The position numbers were made by a program, and so were the translations under genes. Positions 1 through 8,002 of a stretch of 64,000 bases of DNA are shown here, piece by piece. Source of the DNA: an uncultured bacterium (GTDB lineage Bacteria > Actinomycetota > Actinomycetes > S36-B12 > CAIYMF01); the NCBI GenBank assembly GCA_903826575.1, contig CAIKEU010000013.1, positions 1 through 64,000 of the forward strand, given 5' to 3'. How positions within the stretch are numbered: position 1 is the stretch's first letter; each line of letters starts with the position of its first letter. The notes under the pieces were generated by a model. It was not told where the DNA came from, did no database searches, and worked only from the letters and a program-made list of their open reading frames with translations.

Positions 1-1
1 C

Positions 2-112
2 GAACTCACCATCAACCCCGACAAAGACAGCCAACCCCGCGGCCTCAAACCAGGACCCCAACCAGGCAACAAAAAAGGCGGCATGCCCAAAGGATTCACA
101 TTCAAAAAATAA
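2..112 (+). CDS. C-terminal tail of an unidentified protein (5' end outside window)
   Basis: An open frame enters from the left edge and stops with TAA at 110-112, giving 36 residues rich in Pro, Lys, Gly and Asn (ending MPKGFTFKK). The tail is basic and low in complexity, as at the end of a nucleic-acid-binding or linker region, but I do not recognise the family. The stop codon touches the palindrome that probably terminates the converging tRNA-Arg transcript. No function is assigned. Confidence 0.45.
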   Translation, partial: ELTINPDKDSQPRGLKPGPQPGNKKGGMPKGFTFKK

Positions 113-113
113 G

Positions 114-129
114 AATGTCCCGGGACATT
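114..129 (-). terminator. Rho-independent terminator of tRNA-Arg
   Basis: The 16-bp perfect palindrome AATGTCCCGGGACATT is followed on the minus strand by CTTATTTTTT, the classic hairpin plus T-run. It lies just downstream of the tRNA-Arg 3' end. The symmetry means it may also stop plus-strand transcription of the gene entering from the left edge. Confidence 0.7.
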
Positions 130-135
130 ACAAAG

Positions 136-208
136 CGCGCCCGAGAGGATTCGAACCTCTAACCTTCTGATCCGTAGTCAGATGCTCTATCCGTTGAGCT
201 ACGGGCGC
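136..208 (-). tRNA. tRNA-Arg (anticodon ACG)
   Basis: The reverse complement folds as a standard cloverleaf. The acceptor GCGCCCG pairs with CGGGCGC, the anticodon stem TCTGA pairs with TCAGA around the loop CTACGGA, and the T-arm is AGAGG-TTCGAAT-CCTCT. The anticodon ACG (inosine-modified in bacteria) reads CGU/CGC/CGA. CCA is not encoded. Confidence 0.95.
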
Positions 209-306
209 AGTGTCGCCGACTATCCATGGCAACTTGGAGAGTTTAGCCAGTGTTCACCCGTTATCGGAAATCGGGTCCCGAAAGCCTAGAGCCCCAGCTG
301 TGGAGC

Positions 307-1347
307 CTAGGAGAGCGAAAGATCGACGACCGTCATACCCGCCGAGGTAGCCGGCAGACCCATGACCGCAATCGCTGCACCCGCCTCACCCAAACCGATT
401 ACTCGGCTGACAAGCGCCGACGGATCCACCCGGCCACTGGCCACCAATTCCAGCATCGCTGGATAGTCAGTGGCGGGCATTCCATGGCTACCGAGTAGCT
501 CGAGTTCGCGGGCGATCACTCGTCCCATCGGCACCGCCGTGTCAGCGGCGTCCTCAAGCATCAAACCGACCTGTACGTGACGGCCAAGTACCCGCAAACA
601 CTCAACGGAAGCCCGCATCGTTGGGATCGAACCAAGTGCGTCTATAGACACGTGTGCGCCACCATCCGTTGCTGCGACGACCGCGGCCACCACATTGTCC
701 GCACCTTTGATGCAGACCTCGGCCCCGAAACGACTCGCAGCCTCGAGCGCATCGTCCGAGATGTCGACGGCCACAACCCGCGCACCGAGTGCGGCACCGA
801 TCTGAATCGCCGAAAGCCCAACGCCACCAGCCCCATGTACGACCAGCCACTCACCGGCCGCGATCCGCCCGCGTGCAACAACCGCGCGATACGCCGTGGC
901 GAATCGACATCCCAGTGAGGCTGCCGCAATGAAGTCAATCGACTCCGGCAACGCAACGAGATTCGCATCTGCAAACGGAACTGCGACGTACTCGGCGAAC
1001 GAACCCCATGACGTAAACCCAGGCTGCTGCTGAGCTAAACACACCTGCAGGTTTCCGGACGCGCAGACATCACACGCGCCGCAGCCAAGAGCGAACGGCA
1101 CAGCTACCCGATCGCCGACCGACCAACGAGCCACCGCAGAGCCAACTTCCGCGATCACACCCGCGTACTCATGCCCCGGAACCATCGGCAGCGGTGACGG
1201 ATCATGACCCATCCATGCATGCCAATCCGAACGGCAGACGCCCGTCGCCGCGACCTTCACGATCACACCATCGGGAGCACACGTCGGCTCCGGCACATCG
1301 GTGAGAACTGGCTCGACGCCATACGCATCGAAGATGACTGCCTTCAT
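307..1347 (-). CDS. Zinc-dependent alcohol dehydrogenase (MDR superfamily)
   Basis: This 346-residue medium-chain dehydrogenase/reductase probably oxidises an alcohol or reduces an aldehyde with NAD(P) in the cytosol. The catalytic-zinc region has C38 (TGVCRSD) and H59-E60 (VPGHEY). The structural-zinc cluster C-x2-C-x2-C-x7-C is complete at about C89/C92/C95/C103. A Rossmann glycine motif (GAGGVGLSAIQIG) follows. The ORF track starts 46 codons earlier, but that extension is Arg/Pro-rich and unlike the family, so the start MKAVIF at 1347 is chosen. It is transcribed alone, and the exact substrate is unknown. Confidence 0.87.
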   Translation of the reverse strand: MKAVIFDAYGVEPVLTDVPEPTCAPDGVIVKVAATGVCRSDWHAWMGHDPSPLPMVPGHEYAGVIAEVGSAVARWSVGDRVAVPFALGCGACDVCASGNLQVCLAQQQPGFTSWGSFAEYVAVPFADANLVALPESIDFIAAASLGCRFATAYRAVVARGRIAAGEWLVVHGAGGVGLSAIQIGAALGARVVAVDISDDALEAASRFGAEVCIKGADNVVAAVVAATDGGAHVSIDALGSIPTMRASVECLRVLGRHVQVGLMLEDAADTAVPMGRVIARELELLGSHGMPATDYPAMLELVASGRVDPSALVSRVIGLGEAGAAIAVMGLPATSAGMTVVDLSLS

Positions 1348-1478
1348 GCCCCAAGCATGCCCTACACAGCGGCAACCCCATCGCCTAGATGGAGGGGATC
1401 CGTCCGGTCGACGGGCCCGAATCCACAGCGTTGTGACACGAGGCGCCGCCCACCATGAAGTCAGCGATCTCGGCGGAC

Positions 1479-1497
1479 ATAGCACAGATGCTATAAT
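1479..1497 (+). promoter_or_regulatory. Promoter/operator of the HigBA-like module
   Basis: A perfect TATAAT (1492-1497) lies 8 nt before the GTG start of the toxin gene, so the mRNA should be leaderless or nearly so. A perfect inverted repeat ATAGCA-N4-TGCTAT (1479-1494) overlaps this -10 box. That is where an autoregulatory antitoxin would be expected to bind. The operator role is inferred. Confidence 0.6.
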
Positions 1498-1505
1498 TTC
1501 TTCGA

Positions 1506-1838
1506 GTGCCGCGACGCTACGAAATTCACCTCTCTAAACAAGTGGCCAGTTGTTATCAGACGCTAACGACTCGGGACCGAGCCTTTGCTGACAGAGCTTT
1601 CGATCGCCTCGAAGAATTAGGACCACAGCTTCGGATGCCTCATTCGAGAGCGATAGGAAAAGGAGTTTTTGAGTTGCGATTCAGCTGTGAACAAGTTGCC
1701 AGGAGGGTGACGTACGTTTTCGAATCCGAGTCCAACATCATCACACTGACAACATTTCGCAAACAGAGGGACTCCGAACCGAGCCAGCTCGAGCGCGCAT
1801 ATAGAGCGTCAGATCGACTACGAGGGGATGCTCGATGA
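1506..1838 (+). CDS. higB: HigB/Gp49-like toxin (RelE superfamily)
   Basis: A 110-residue protein of the phage Gp49/HigB group, which are ribosome-dependent mRNA interferases. Visible family marks are KGVFELRF in the middle, the following strands ARRVTYVF and IITLTTF, and a C-terminal basic helix RKQRDSEPSQLERA. Toxin-before-antitoxin order and the 4-bp overlap with the HTH gene are typical of higBA. The GTG start is set by a TATAAT box 8 nt upstream. Codon use looks more AT-rich than the flanking genes, suggesting acquisition. Activity is inferred from family only. Confidence 0.83.
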   Translation: MPRRYEIHLSKQVASCYQTLTTRDRAFADRAFDRLEELGPQLRMPHSRAIGKGVFELRFSCEQVARRVTYVFESESNIITLTTFRKQRDSEPSQLERAYRASDRLRGDAR

Positions 1839-2149
1839 AGACGACGAGCCTGAAGGACATTCGCCATGCAAGCCCGCCACCAGACGGGGATGAATACAAA
1901 CTCGCATACGTCGAGGCTGATCTTGCCGGACGGCTTGCGGAGTTGGTGTACACGTTGCGAACTGCTGCCGGATTGACGCAGACCGAACTCGCCAGACGCA
2001 TGGGCACAACACAGTCATCGATTGCCCGGCTGGAGGGTGCGGCTCACGTGCCAACACTCGATGTTCTCGTTCGACTCGGGGCAGCAACCGGCACCCCCAT
2101 CGCCATCAACACCTCAAAGGGCCACACGGTTCACTTAAATACCGCGTGA
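1835..2149 (+). CDS. higA: HigA-like antitoxin, XRE-family HTH
   Basis: A 104-residue protein with a Cro/C1-type helix-turn-helix at about residues 35-90 (LTQTELARRMGTTQSSIARL is the helix pair). The N-terminal 30 residues are charged and may carry the toxin-neutralising segment. It overlaps the toxin gene by ATGA, so translation is coupled. It probably neutralises the toxin and represses the module through the inverted repeat at 1479-1494. Confidence 0.85.
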   Translation: MKTTSLKDIRHASPPPDGDEYKLAYVEADLAGRLAELVYTLRTAAGLTQTELARRMGTTQSSIARLEGAAHVPTLDVLVRLGAATGTPIAINTSKGHTVHLNTA

Positions 2150-2176
2150 GGCAAACAACTGAAAGTCGTTCAACAT

Positions 2177-2533
2177 TTAGAGCCAGAAGATTTGGTCTGC
2201 CAACGCCTGGACATCTGGGCGGGCCCGCGTCACTTCATCCAAACGATTACTCAGTGAACCGATGCCTCGCTTGGATCGAGGCCAAGTGGAATCCGAGGTG
2301 AAGAGTAGGCCGTAATGCGACCGTCCCTCCGCCTGCCACCCCCGTCGAATTCGCATGAATCCCGGCACGTCGTTGGTGAGCAAAGCCCGTTGATCAGAAA
2401 CTGCCCATTCGAGGACGCCGTCATCAGGCTCCGTCTCCAGCCCGACTTCATTCGCAGCGACGACGTCGAATCCACGTTCACGAAGGATCCGGGCGATCAG
2501 CGGCGAGTAGTGATGATCAAGCAACAAGTTCAC
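2177..2533 (-). CDS. DUF5615 PIN-like toxin (VapC45 type)
   Basis: A 118-residue PIN-like protein. The N-terminus MNLLLDHHYSP carries the first acidic residue of the nuclease site. Later segments GFDVVAANEVG and RALLTNDVPGFM carry the conserved acidic positions of DUF5615 proteins, which are small RNases partnered with DUF433 antitoxins (Mycobacterium tuberculosis VapBC45 is the named example). It overlaps its upstream antitoxin by 4 bp. It converges with the HigBA module, with only 27 bp between the stops. Confidence 0.8.
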   Translation of the reverse strand: MNLLLDHHYSPLIARILRERGFDVVAANEVGLETEPDDGVLEWAVSDQRALLTNDVPGFMRIRRGWQAEGRSHYGLLFTSDSTWPRSKRGIGSLSNRLDEVTRARPDVQALADQIFWL

Positions 2534-2958
2534 GCCAGAACAGCCTGCTCGCGCTCCCAGCGTGCTCGCTCCTGATCTTCAATCTTTGCCGCCCACATAA
2601 TTTCGGCATCGATTTCAGCTTGAAAATCGCCGTAGTAGGACATGGCGGCACGAACTGAGCTTGCCGGGATCTCCATGATTTCCGCGACTTCTTCGACGCC
2701 ACCATCCGCATCCCTAACCTGGCTCACCACCTGACGCACCGCCAGGCGCGTCCCCACCAGCATCGGCTCGCGTCTGTCTGACGATCCCAAACGAAATCGA
2801 ATCAGCGGGTGATGCTCCATTCGCAACGCCTCGGCGAGCATTCGCTCAACCAAACTATTTCTGGACTCATTCGACGATTCGGCCAGGTCGTCGAGTAACG
2901 AACACGTCGTGGCAGATAAGCGAAAAGATCGAGGCACGGATTGAGTCGAATCAGCCAT
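2530..2958 (-). CDS. DUF433-family antitoxin with N-terminal RHH-like segment
   Basis: A 142-residue antitoxin. Residues about 10-45 (PRSFRLSATTCSLLDDLAES) resemble a ribbon-helix-helix arm. Residues about 60-125 form the DUF433 winged-helix region (LVGTRLAVRQVVSQVRDADGG...). The ORF track begins three codons earlier, but that ATG lies inside the likely -10 box TACAAT. Transcription would then begin at or near the second ATG, 2958, giving a leaderless mRNA. It is the first gene of a two-gene operon with the PIN-like toxin. Confidence 0.78.
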   Translation of the reverse strand: MADSTQSVPRSFRLSATTCSLLDDLAESSNESRNSLVERMLAEALRMEHHPLIRFRLGSSDRREPMLVGTRLAVRQVVSQVRDADGGVEEVAEIMEIPASSVRAAMSYYGDFQAEIDAEIMWAAKIEDQERARWEREQAVLA

Positions 2959-2965
2959 GTATCGC

Positions 2966-2977
2966 ATTGTAATACAA
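2966..2977 (-). promoter_or_regulatory. Promoter and palindromic operator of the DUF433/DUF5615 module
   Basis: On the minus strand TACAAT sits 7 nt before the ATG at 2958. It is embedded in the perfect inverted repeat TTGTA-T-TACAA (2967-2977). A palindrome lying over the -10 box is what an autorepressing RHH antitoxin would use. The operator role is inferred. Confidence 0.5.
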
Positions 2978-2991
2978 CGTAGCGACGCTCA

Positions 2992-3007
2992 GCGGAGGCG
3001 GAGGGAT
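2992..3007. repeat. Copy of the tRNA-Ser(GCU) 3' end (16-bp direct repeat)
   Basis: GCGGAGGCGGAGGGAT at 2992-3007 is identical to 3095-3110, the 3' acceptor and T-stem strand of tRNA-Ser(GCU), 103 bp away. It continues into CCGTCG, a small hairpin AGCC-TTT-GGCT and CTCCTCCCAAATCCC. The same arrangement follows tRNA-Ser(UGA) at 33194. It could be an att-like duplication or a tRNA-derived element, but no integrase is nearby. Confidence 0.75.
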
Positions 3008-3046
3008 CCGTCGAGCCTTTGGCTCTCCTCCCAAATCCCGCGCTTC

Positions 3047-3085
3047 AACTCAGAAATGAGTTAGGGGATCCCCGAAGGGATCCCC
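3047..3085 (-). terminator. Tandem hairpins downstream of tRNA-Ser(GCU)
   Basis: Two perfect hairpins lie just 3' of the tRNA: GGGGATCCC-CGAA-GGGATCCCC (3064-3085) and AACTCA-GAAA-TGAGTT (3047-3062). They probably end or process the tRNA transcript. Neither has a strong T-run, so the terminator call is moderate. Confidence 0.5.
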
Positions 3086-3095
3086 ATAGTCATGG

Positions 3096-3185
3096 CGGAG
3101 GCGGAGGGATTTGAACCCTCGATGGGCTTGTGACCCAAACCCGCTTAGCAGGCGGGCGCCATAGACCGGGCTAGGCGACGCCTCC
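3096..3185 (-). tRNA. tRNA-Ser (anticodon GCT)
   Basis: A class II cloverleaf of 90 nt with a long variable arm. The acceptor GGAGGCG pairs with CGCCTCC. The anticodon stem CCCGC/GCGGG encloses loop CTGCTAA, giving anticodon GCU for AGC/AGU codons. The T-arm is GAGGG-TTCAAAT-CCCTC. CCA is not encoded. Confidence 0.94.
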
Positions 3186-3467
3186 ACGCCACCCTTCGCA
3201 GAGCAGCCCGCCTAGGTTACCCGAACTTGCGCAGCAAACCGAACCCGCGTCACCCCATCGCATACCCAATCCACACCCATCATGAGCGTGCGGCTGTACG
3301 GAGACAGAAACTAACCTCGCGCACACACTCGAGCGTGGAGGTGCGCAGATGCAGGAGCGCAAATAAAAGCGCAGCGCAGCGGTCGCCGAGGCGACCGCGA
3401 GCAGCAAGTCCTTTGCGCTCCGCAACTGCGGACCTTCGCGCGAAGCGCACCCCGCGGAGCGGAAGAC
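3186..3467. other. Hairpin-rich intergenic region
   Basis: No gene is supported here. The right half holds three perfect inverted repeats in 67 bp: GCGGTCGC-CGAG-GCGACCGC (3379-3398), TCCGCA-AC-TGCGGA (3419-3432) and the palindrome CTTCGCGCGAAG (3434-3445). They lie downstream of the 654-residue hydrolase gene and may terminate or protect its transcript. The left half should contain the tRNA-Ser promoter, which I cannot place confidently. Confidence 0.5.
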
Positions 3468-5432
3468 CTACTTGAAGATCTCCTCGCGGAACTGCTCGCG
3501 CTCCTCCACGGCCGCCTTGATCCGAACCAGCTGTTCATCACTGATGTCCATGTCAAAGACCTCACGGATGAAGTCGGCAAGATCGGGCCGGTAGTCGTGG
3601 GCCCACGCCTTGAACGCGCCTGGAATCTGCGCGTTCTTCATGTCGATCAAGAGCTGATAGAACGACGTCACCGGACGCCAGCGCATAGACGGCAACACAC
3701 CCCGGGGCGAGAAGTCCTCCGGCGTCGGCTCGATCGCAGGACGCTTAGGGCCAAGCCAATCAGGTCGCTTCACCAAAAGTTCCGGCGAGAACTTGGTGAC
3801 ACCATCGTTGTCGTGACTGAGCAACACGTACTTCACTGATTCGCGATTAGGAAGAGCAGAGAACTGCTCGTAATCGTTCACCACTGCGATCAGGTGCTTG
3901 TCCACGTCAGGCCGCTCCGGCCCCGTCACCTGATGCATCCACTTACTACCAGCCGGCGTCCCAATCCACAGCGCACGATCGATTCCGAGTGCCTCAACGC
4001 CGAGTGTGCCCCAGTCGATCAAAACGTTCTGAGATGTCCACGCACCTAACGACTCACCAAAGAGCACAACCTTGGGCCGATCCTGCGGCGCCATTTCCCG
4101 CAGCTTCTCAAAGATGCGAAGCCACAGAAGTCGATTCTGCTCACGCGCATCTTCAATCTTTCCAAGGGATAACGGTGACGGGCGCTTCGAGTACTGCAAG
4201 GTCACCGAAGCCATATCTCCGCGCGTCATGTACTGAGCACATGCGATTGCAACGTAATTCACGTAACCCGAACCCGTTGGCGAACACAGCATCAGCATCG
4301 AACGCGACCACGCGTCAGTTCGATCCATCTCAGCCAGCGCGAGTTCTACTCGCTCGCTCGGAGTAGGCGCGGAATCCAACCCGACAAATACCTGGATAGG
4401 AAGCGCGCGCGCGTCTTCATGCATCACCGTCTTAATCGAAAGCTCTGGGCGCGCACGACCGTCAAACTCGTTCGGCTTGGTTTCCATCTTTTCGGGTCGG
4501 ACAAATGTGATGGCGTGACGACGACCCTCACGGCCCATCGACTGCCACGACACCAAACTTTCCGGGTCGCCGCTAATCATGGGATTGGTCCACAGACCAG
4601 CTGCGCTGTCGTCCATACCTTCTTCGAACTTAGCCGAACCGGCGTCGATTCCGTTCATCGCTCTGTCCCACAGTTGATGCGTCGCAAAGGCAACCCCACC
4701 GAGCATGGCCAAGTGGCCAATGCGTCGCCACGCATCCTCGCTGCCAGGCAGTGCCTTACCTGCGTAGAGACCGAACTTCTCTGCTGCCTTTCGCTCGCCA
4801 ACAGCTAGCCCGCCCAGGACGAGCATGACGCCTGCACTTGCAGCTACCGCCGTGTACGAGTCGTTGAACGCCGGAGCTACGTCGTCACCCTTGGGAACCT
4901 CGCGCTGCCGTTTGGTTTCAAGACCGGCCGCGACAATGAGACCAAGGGGAATCGCCAGCGGAATTCGGGCAAGTTTTCCGTCAGCCTCAAAAGCTTCATC
5001 GAAACCAGACGTAACGGTGTGACCGGCCGAGAGCACGGTCGCGGAAATCCCCGTAACGCCATATCGCCATGCAACATGGCGGGCAGTCGCACGCCACAAC
5101 GGCTCGGGGTCTTGAAACGGCAACGCCTTGACGATTGCAAAGCCGGTCGGAATTGCCGCGAGATCAAGCAGAAAAGTTGCTGCCTGCTCGCGATCGCGGA
5201 GAGTCCACGAGTCTGGCAACGGTAGAGACGGTGCGAGCACAGATCCGGCCCAGTCGATGGAGTCCTGGGCAACCACTGTCAGCAGGAAGTGAGTTCCAAC
5301 AGCCAGCCCGGAGATAATGCCTTGATCAAGTGGAGTTCGCTTGGACAGCGATGCGGAGAAGGTTCCCGGCGCAGCGGCCGCCGCAACGCCGAGACCGACC
5401 TGCGTACCTCGATCAACGACCTCGTAAGCCAT
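3468..5432 (-). CDS. Membrane alpha/beta-hydrolase (Abhydrolase_9/DUF2319 family)
   Basis: A 654-residue protein with hydrophobic segments in about the first 260 residues (Abhydrolase_9_N region), then a hydrolase domain from about residue 310. The nucleophile elbow is GESLGAW (FGESLGAWTS). The family-typical C-terminal stretch SHDNDGVTKFSPELL...RPDWL with a Trp/Arg-rich MRWRPVTSFYQ is present. Members are membrane-anchored esterase- or lipase-like proteins common in actinobacteria, with undefined substrate. An ATG nine codons inside the ORF has an AAAGGG ribosome site 6 nt upstream and is chosen as the start. The gene stands alone. Confidence 0.8.
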   Translation of the reverse strand: MAYEVVDRGTQVGLGVAAAAAPGTFSASLSKRTPLDQGIISGLAVGTHFLLTVVAQDSIDWAGSVLAPSLPLPDSWTLRDREQAATFLLDLAAIPTGFAIVKALPFQDPEPLWRATARHVAWRYGVTGISATVLSAGHTVTSGFDEAFEADGKLARIPLAIPLGLIVAAGLETKRQREVPKGDDVAPAFNDSYTAVAASAGVMLVLGGLAVGERKAAEKFGLYAGKALPGSEDAWRRIGHLAMLGGVAFATHQLWDRAMNGIDAGSAKFEEGMDDSAAGLWTNPMISGDPESLVSWQSMGREGRRHAITFVRPEKMETKPNEFDGRARPELSIKTVMHEDARALPIQVFVGLDSAPTPSERVELALAEMDRTDAWSRSMLMLCSPTGSGYVNYVAIACAQYMTRGDMASVTLQYSKRPSPLSLGKIEDAREQNRLLWLRIFEKLREMAPQDRPKVVLFGESLGAWTSQNVLIDWGTLGVEALGIDRALWIGTPAGSKWMHQVTGPERPDVDKHLIAVVNDYEQFSALPNRESVKYVLLSHDNDGVTKFSPELLVKRPDWLGPKRPAIEPTPEDFSPRGVLPSMRWRPVTSFYQLLIDMKNAQIPGAFKAWAHDYRPDLADFIREVFDMDISDEQLVRIKAAVEEREQFREEIFK

Positions 5433-5591
5433 GACTGCCCTTTGCTTGTGCGACATCAACTACATGGAACTTAGGCCATGGGGGCTGACGTTTGCTACGG
5501 CAGTTAGCCACTTTGGAACTCGAGTCCATCCGCACCAACCACGCTAGGGTTCTTCAACCGAGGTTTTCCATCAACCACCCAAGGAGTACGC

Positions 5592-6383
5592 GTGCATGTA
5601 CTGGGGCGGCTCGCTGCGCTGGTTGCCCTCGTGGCCGGTGTGGTTATCGGCTCCCTAGTTGGCGGTACTGTCGGTGGAATTGTTGGCGTCCTCATCGCAA
5701 TGATGGGATTTCAGGGCCTCACCCTCGGCGTTGACGGCTGGAAGTACGTCTCGGCAGCGCTCGCCACCACCGGCGGCTTAGCCCTCATCGCGTGGCGCCA
5801 CGGGGTTAACGCGACCGATCTCGGCCTTGGCCATGCGACGTGGATCACCGGAATAATCTGGTCCGTCGCAATCATTGCGGGTATAGGAATCGTGATCGGC
5901 TTTGCCGGGCGTCACCCAAAAACGCAGCCCCTCTTCGCCGATGAACGCAACGACACTTCCGGAGTGATCGCCGCGCGAAGGGCACTGCTTGATATTCCAT
6001 TCGGCACCGTTCTGGTCGAAGAGTTCGCCTTTCGCGGTGTCATGCTCGCACTCGTCACCGTTCTATACGGATCTATGTGGGCAGTGGTGATCACCTCCGT
6101 CCTGTTTGGTTTGTGGCACGTCGCCCCAGCACTTGAGATGCACGAAGCGCATCAGGCAACATCAGGATCACCGTGGCCGACAGTCCTTTCCACCGTGCTG
6201 TTCACAGGCCTGGCCGGAGCGTTCTGGGCAGCCCTGCGCCTCTTCACCGGCAGCCTCTTTCCACCATCCGCCTTCCACTGGGCGGCGAATGGGACGGGTG
6301 TTCTCGTCGGCTGGTTCGTTGCCCGAACTCGAAAGGTCACCCACGCGTTCGGCCACGACGATGAGCCGACCGAAGATCACTAG
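5592..6383 (+). CDS. CPBP-family intramembrane metalloprotease
   Basis: A 263-residue polytopic membrane protein with the CPBP (CAAX protease and bacteriocin-processing; Abi) signature: EEFAFRG at 143-149 (EExxxR), FGLWH at about 172-176 and HWAANG near the end. These are the glutamates, histidine and asparagine of the active site. Six or so hydrophobic segments are visible. The GTG start follows AAGGAG with a 5-nt spacer. Bacterial homologues act in prenyl-protein or bacteriocin processing or immunity. No bacteriocin gene is seen nearby, so the substrate is unknown. Confidence 0.85.
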   Translation: MHVLGRLAALVALVAGVVIGSLVGGTVGGIVGVLIAMMGFQGLTLGVDGWKYVSAALATTGGLALIAWRHGVNATDLGLGHATWITGIIWSVAIIAGIGIVIGFAGRHPKTQPLFADERNDTSGVIAARRALLDIPFGTVLVEEFAFRGVMLALVTVLYGSMWAVVITSVLFGLWHVAPALEMHEAHQATSGSPWPTVLSTVLFTGLAGAFWAALRLFTGSLFPPSAFHWAANGTGVLVGWFVARTRKVTHAFGHDDEPTEDH

Positions 6384-6398
6384 GCCATAATCAGCCGC

Positions 6399-6965
6399 AT
6401 GACCTTGCGCGGAAATATCAGCCCCGAAAAGCCCCTGCTCGTCGTCGCCCTTGAGGAAGAAGCACAGCACTTCCCCGACGACTTGCCCATCCTGTTTCTC
6501 GGGGTTGGCAAGGTGAACGCAGGAATTCGTCTCGCTGAGGTCCTGGCCGTTAGTAAGCCATCAGAAATCGTCAACATTGGCACCGCCGGTGGGCTCAGGC
6601 CCGGTATCGACGGTATCCACGACATCGGCATTGTGATGCAGCACGATCTCAACGATGACGTGATCTTCTCTCTGGTGAACCGATACTTCGGTCAGCCGAT
6701 CACGATCAAGGACGGGCCGACCCTGGCCACCGGCGACAATTTCGTAACTGATCCGGTCAAACATGCCGAGCTAGCAGAACACGCACACATGGTCGATATG
6801 GAGGGCTACGCAGTCGTCGTAGCCGCTCAGCGCTCTGGCGTGCCAGTAAGACTCATCAAGATCGTGAGCGACGAGGCCAATGCCGCCTCGGTACGCACCT
6901 GGAAAGAGACTGTTGAAGACAATTCACGCCTGCTCGGCGATTGGATCCGCACAAACTTGCTGTAG
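6399..6965 (+). CDS. Phosphorylase-superfamily nucleosidase (MTA/SAH-nucleosidase-like)
   Basis: A 188-residue protein with the nucleoside phosphorylase fold: LVVALEEEAQ near the N-terminus, GVGKVNA, NIGTAGGL, the substrate-binding VDMEGYAVV and the catalytic-Asp motif KIVSDEAN near residue 160. It would cleave the N-glycosidic bond of methylthioadenosine, S-adenosylhomocysteine or a related purine nucleoside. It is shorter than typical MtnN (about 230). A CATAAT box lies 7 nt before the ATG and overlaps the end of the upstream gene, so it may have its own leaderless promoter. Confidence 0.8.
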   Translation: MTLRGNISPEKPLLVVALEEEAQHFPDDLPILFLGVGKVNAGIRLAEVLAVSKPSEIVNIGTAGGLRPGIDGIHDIGIVMQHDLNDDVIFSLVNRYFGQPITIKDGPTLATGDNFVTDPVKHAELAEHAHMVDMEGYAVVVAAQRSGVPVRLIKIVSDEANAASVRTWKETVEDNSRLLGDWIRTNLL

Positions 6966-6972
6966 TTGCGCC

Positions 6973-7845
6973 TCAGCCTCGACGGATTGGGCGGGTCATG
7001 CAGGTGGGCCCGCCTTCCCCCTTATCACTTTCGCTGGATGCGAAGGTGTGTACGTCAATTCCCTTGGCGCGCAGGGCATCAGCAGTTCGCTTGTTACGCT
7101 CGCCCATCACGACCACGCCGGGTGACGTCGCGAGGATATTCGTCCCAAGCGTGATGTACTCCTCATCGTCCACGTTTACCCACTCGATTCCTCGACGAGT
7201 TAGTGAACGCAGCAACGCAACAGGTGCGAGCTTTTCGTAGACGACAGCGAGGTCTTCACGAACCGGCGAAATGACAGACATCAGGTGGAGGCAGTACTCC
7301 GGCCCGAGATCGTGAGGTAGATCGAAAACCTCGACCCCAACTCCGTCCCCAGCCAGGATGCCGCGCATCTGATCAACGGCTTCCTCGTTCGTTCGGTAGC
7401 TGCGACCGATGGCCACCGTCGTCTCATCGAGCCAGAACATGTCGCCAGCATCGGCCGTCGCATCCCCAACTAACTGTCCGATCGTGGGCACGCCCGCAGA
7501 CTCGAGATCTGCGATCAGGTGCTTAGCTTCACCGCGACGAGCTGGCTTGGCAGCAGTCAGCGAGATCGAACCAGAGGGAGCGACGAAGACCGGGTCGTAG
7601 ACGAACACAGCGTCAGGCAGCCCATCAACCGCAGCAAACTCGACCACCTCGCAGCCGAGGCTACTCAAGGTCGCGACGAAGGCCGCATGCTGCTCGGCAA
7701 GCAGCGCTAGGTCAGGGGTCTGCCAGTGCGCAGCCTCGTACTGATCGAGAATGCTCTGGCTCGAATCACCGATCAGGGGGGTGCGCACAGCAACCCGCTT
7801 AAGGTCGGCAACCGACGAACTCACTCCATAAACCGAGCTGCTCAT
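6973..7845 (-). CDS. Amidinotransferase/dimethylarginine dimethylaminohydrolase-like enzyme
   Basis: A 290-residue pentein-fold protein. Catalytic features of the DDAH/arginine-deiminase group are visible: VFVYDPVFV with the substrate Asp, EYCLHLMSVIS with the catalytic His, and the nucleophilic Cys at about 282 in GGPTCMTRP. It should hydrolyse a guanidino compound such as methylarginine or arginine, releasing citrulline. It converges with the nucleosidase gene, with 7 bp between stops. Confidence 0.83.
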   Translation of the reverse strand: MSSSVYGVSSSVADLKRVAVRTPLIGDSSQSILDQYEAAHWQTPDLALLAEQHAAFVATLSSLGCEVVEFAAVDGLPDAVFVYDPVFVAPSGSISLTAAKPARRGEAKHLIADLESAGVPTIGQLVGDATADAGDMFWLDETTVAIGRSYRTNEEAVDQMRGILAGDGVGVEVFDLPHDLGPEYCLHLMSVISPVREDLAVVYEKLAPVALLRSLTRRGIEWVNVDDEEYITLGTNILATSPGVVVMGERNKRTADALRAKGIDVHTFASSESDKGEGGPTCMTRPIRRG

Positions 7846-7990
7846 GTTCTACCCCTCACACCAGTGACGATGACGACCGCAGACCAGTGTTCGGCGTCGT
7901 GGGACAGCCTGTCAGATCGCAGCGATTACATCCACAAGCACGCATCGGTCGGCCAGTGCCAGCCCATTCGGATCATGAGTCCACAAGCAC

Positions 7991-7996
7991 TAGGGT
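7991..7996 (+). promoter_or_regulatory. Leaderless promoter -10 box (TAGGGT)
   Basis: TAGGGT is followed by six bases and the GTG start of the PfkB-family kinase at 8003. This TAnnnT-N6-start layout recurs through the window and fixes the start codon. Confidence 0.55.
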
Positions 7997-8002
7997 CTTC
8001 AT

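Noticed and set aside
2992-3185. Prophage or integrative-element attachment site at tRNA-Ser
   Set aside because: A 16-bp repeat of the tRNA end exists, but only 103 bp apart and with no integrase; kept as a repeat, not called as an att site.
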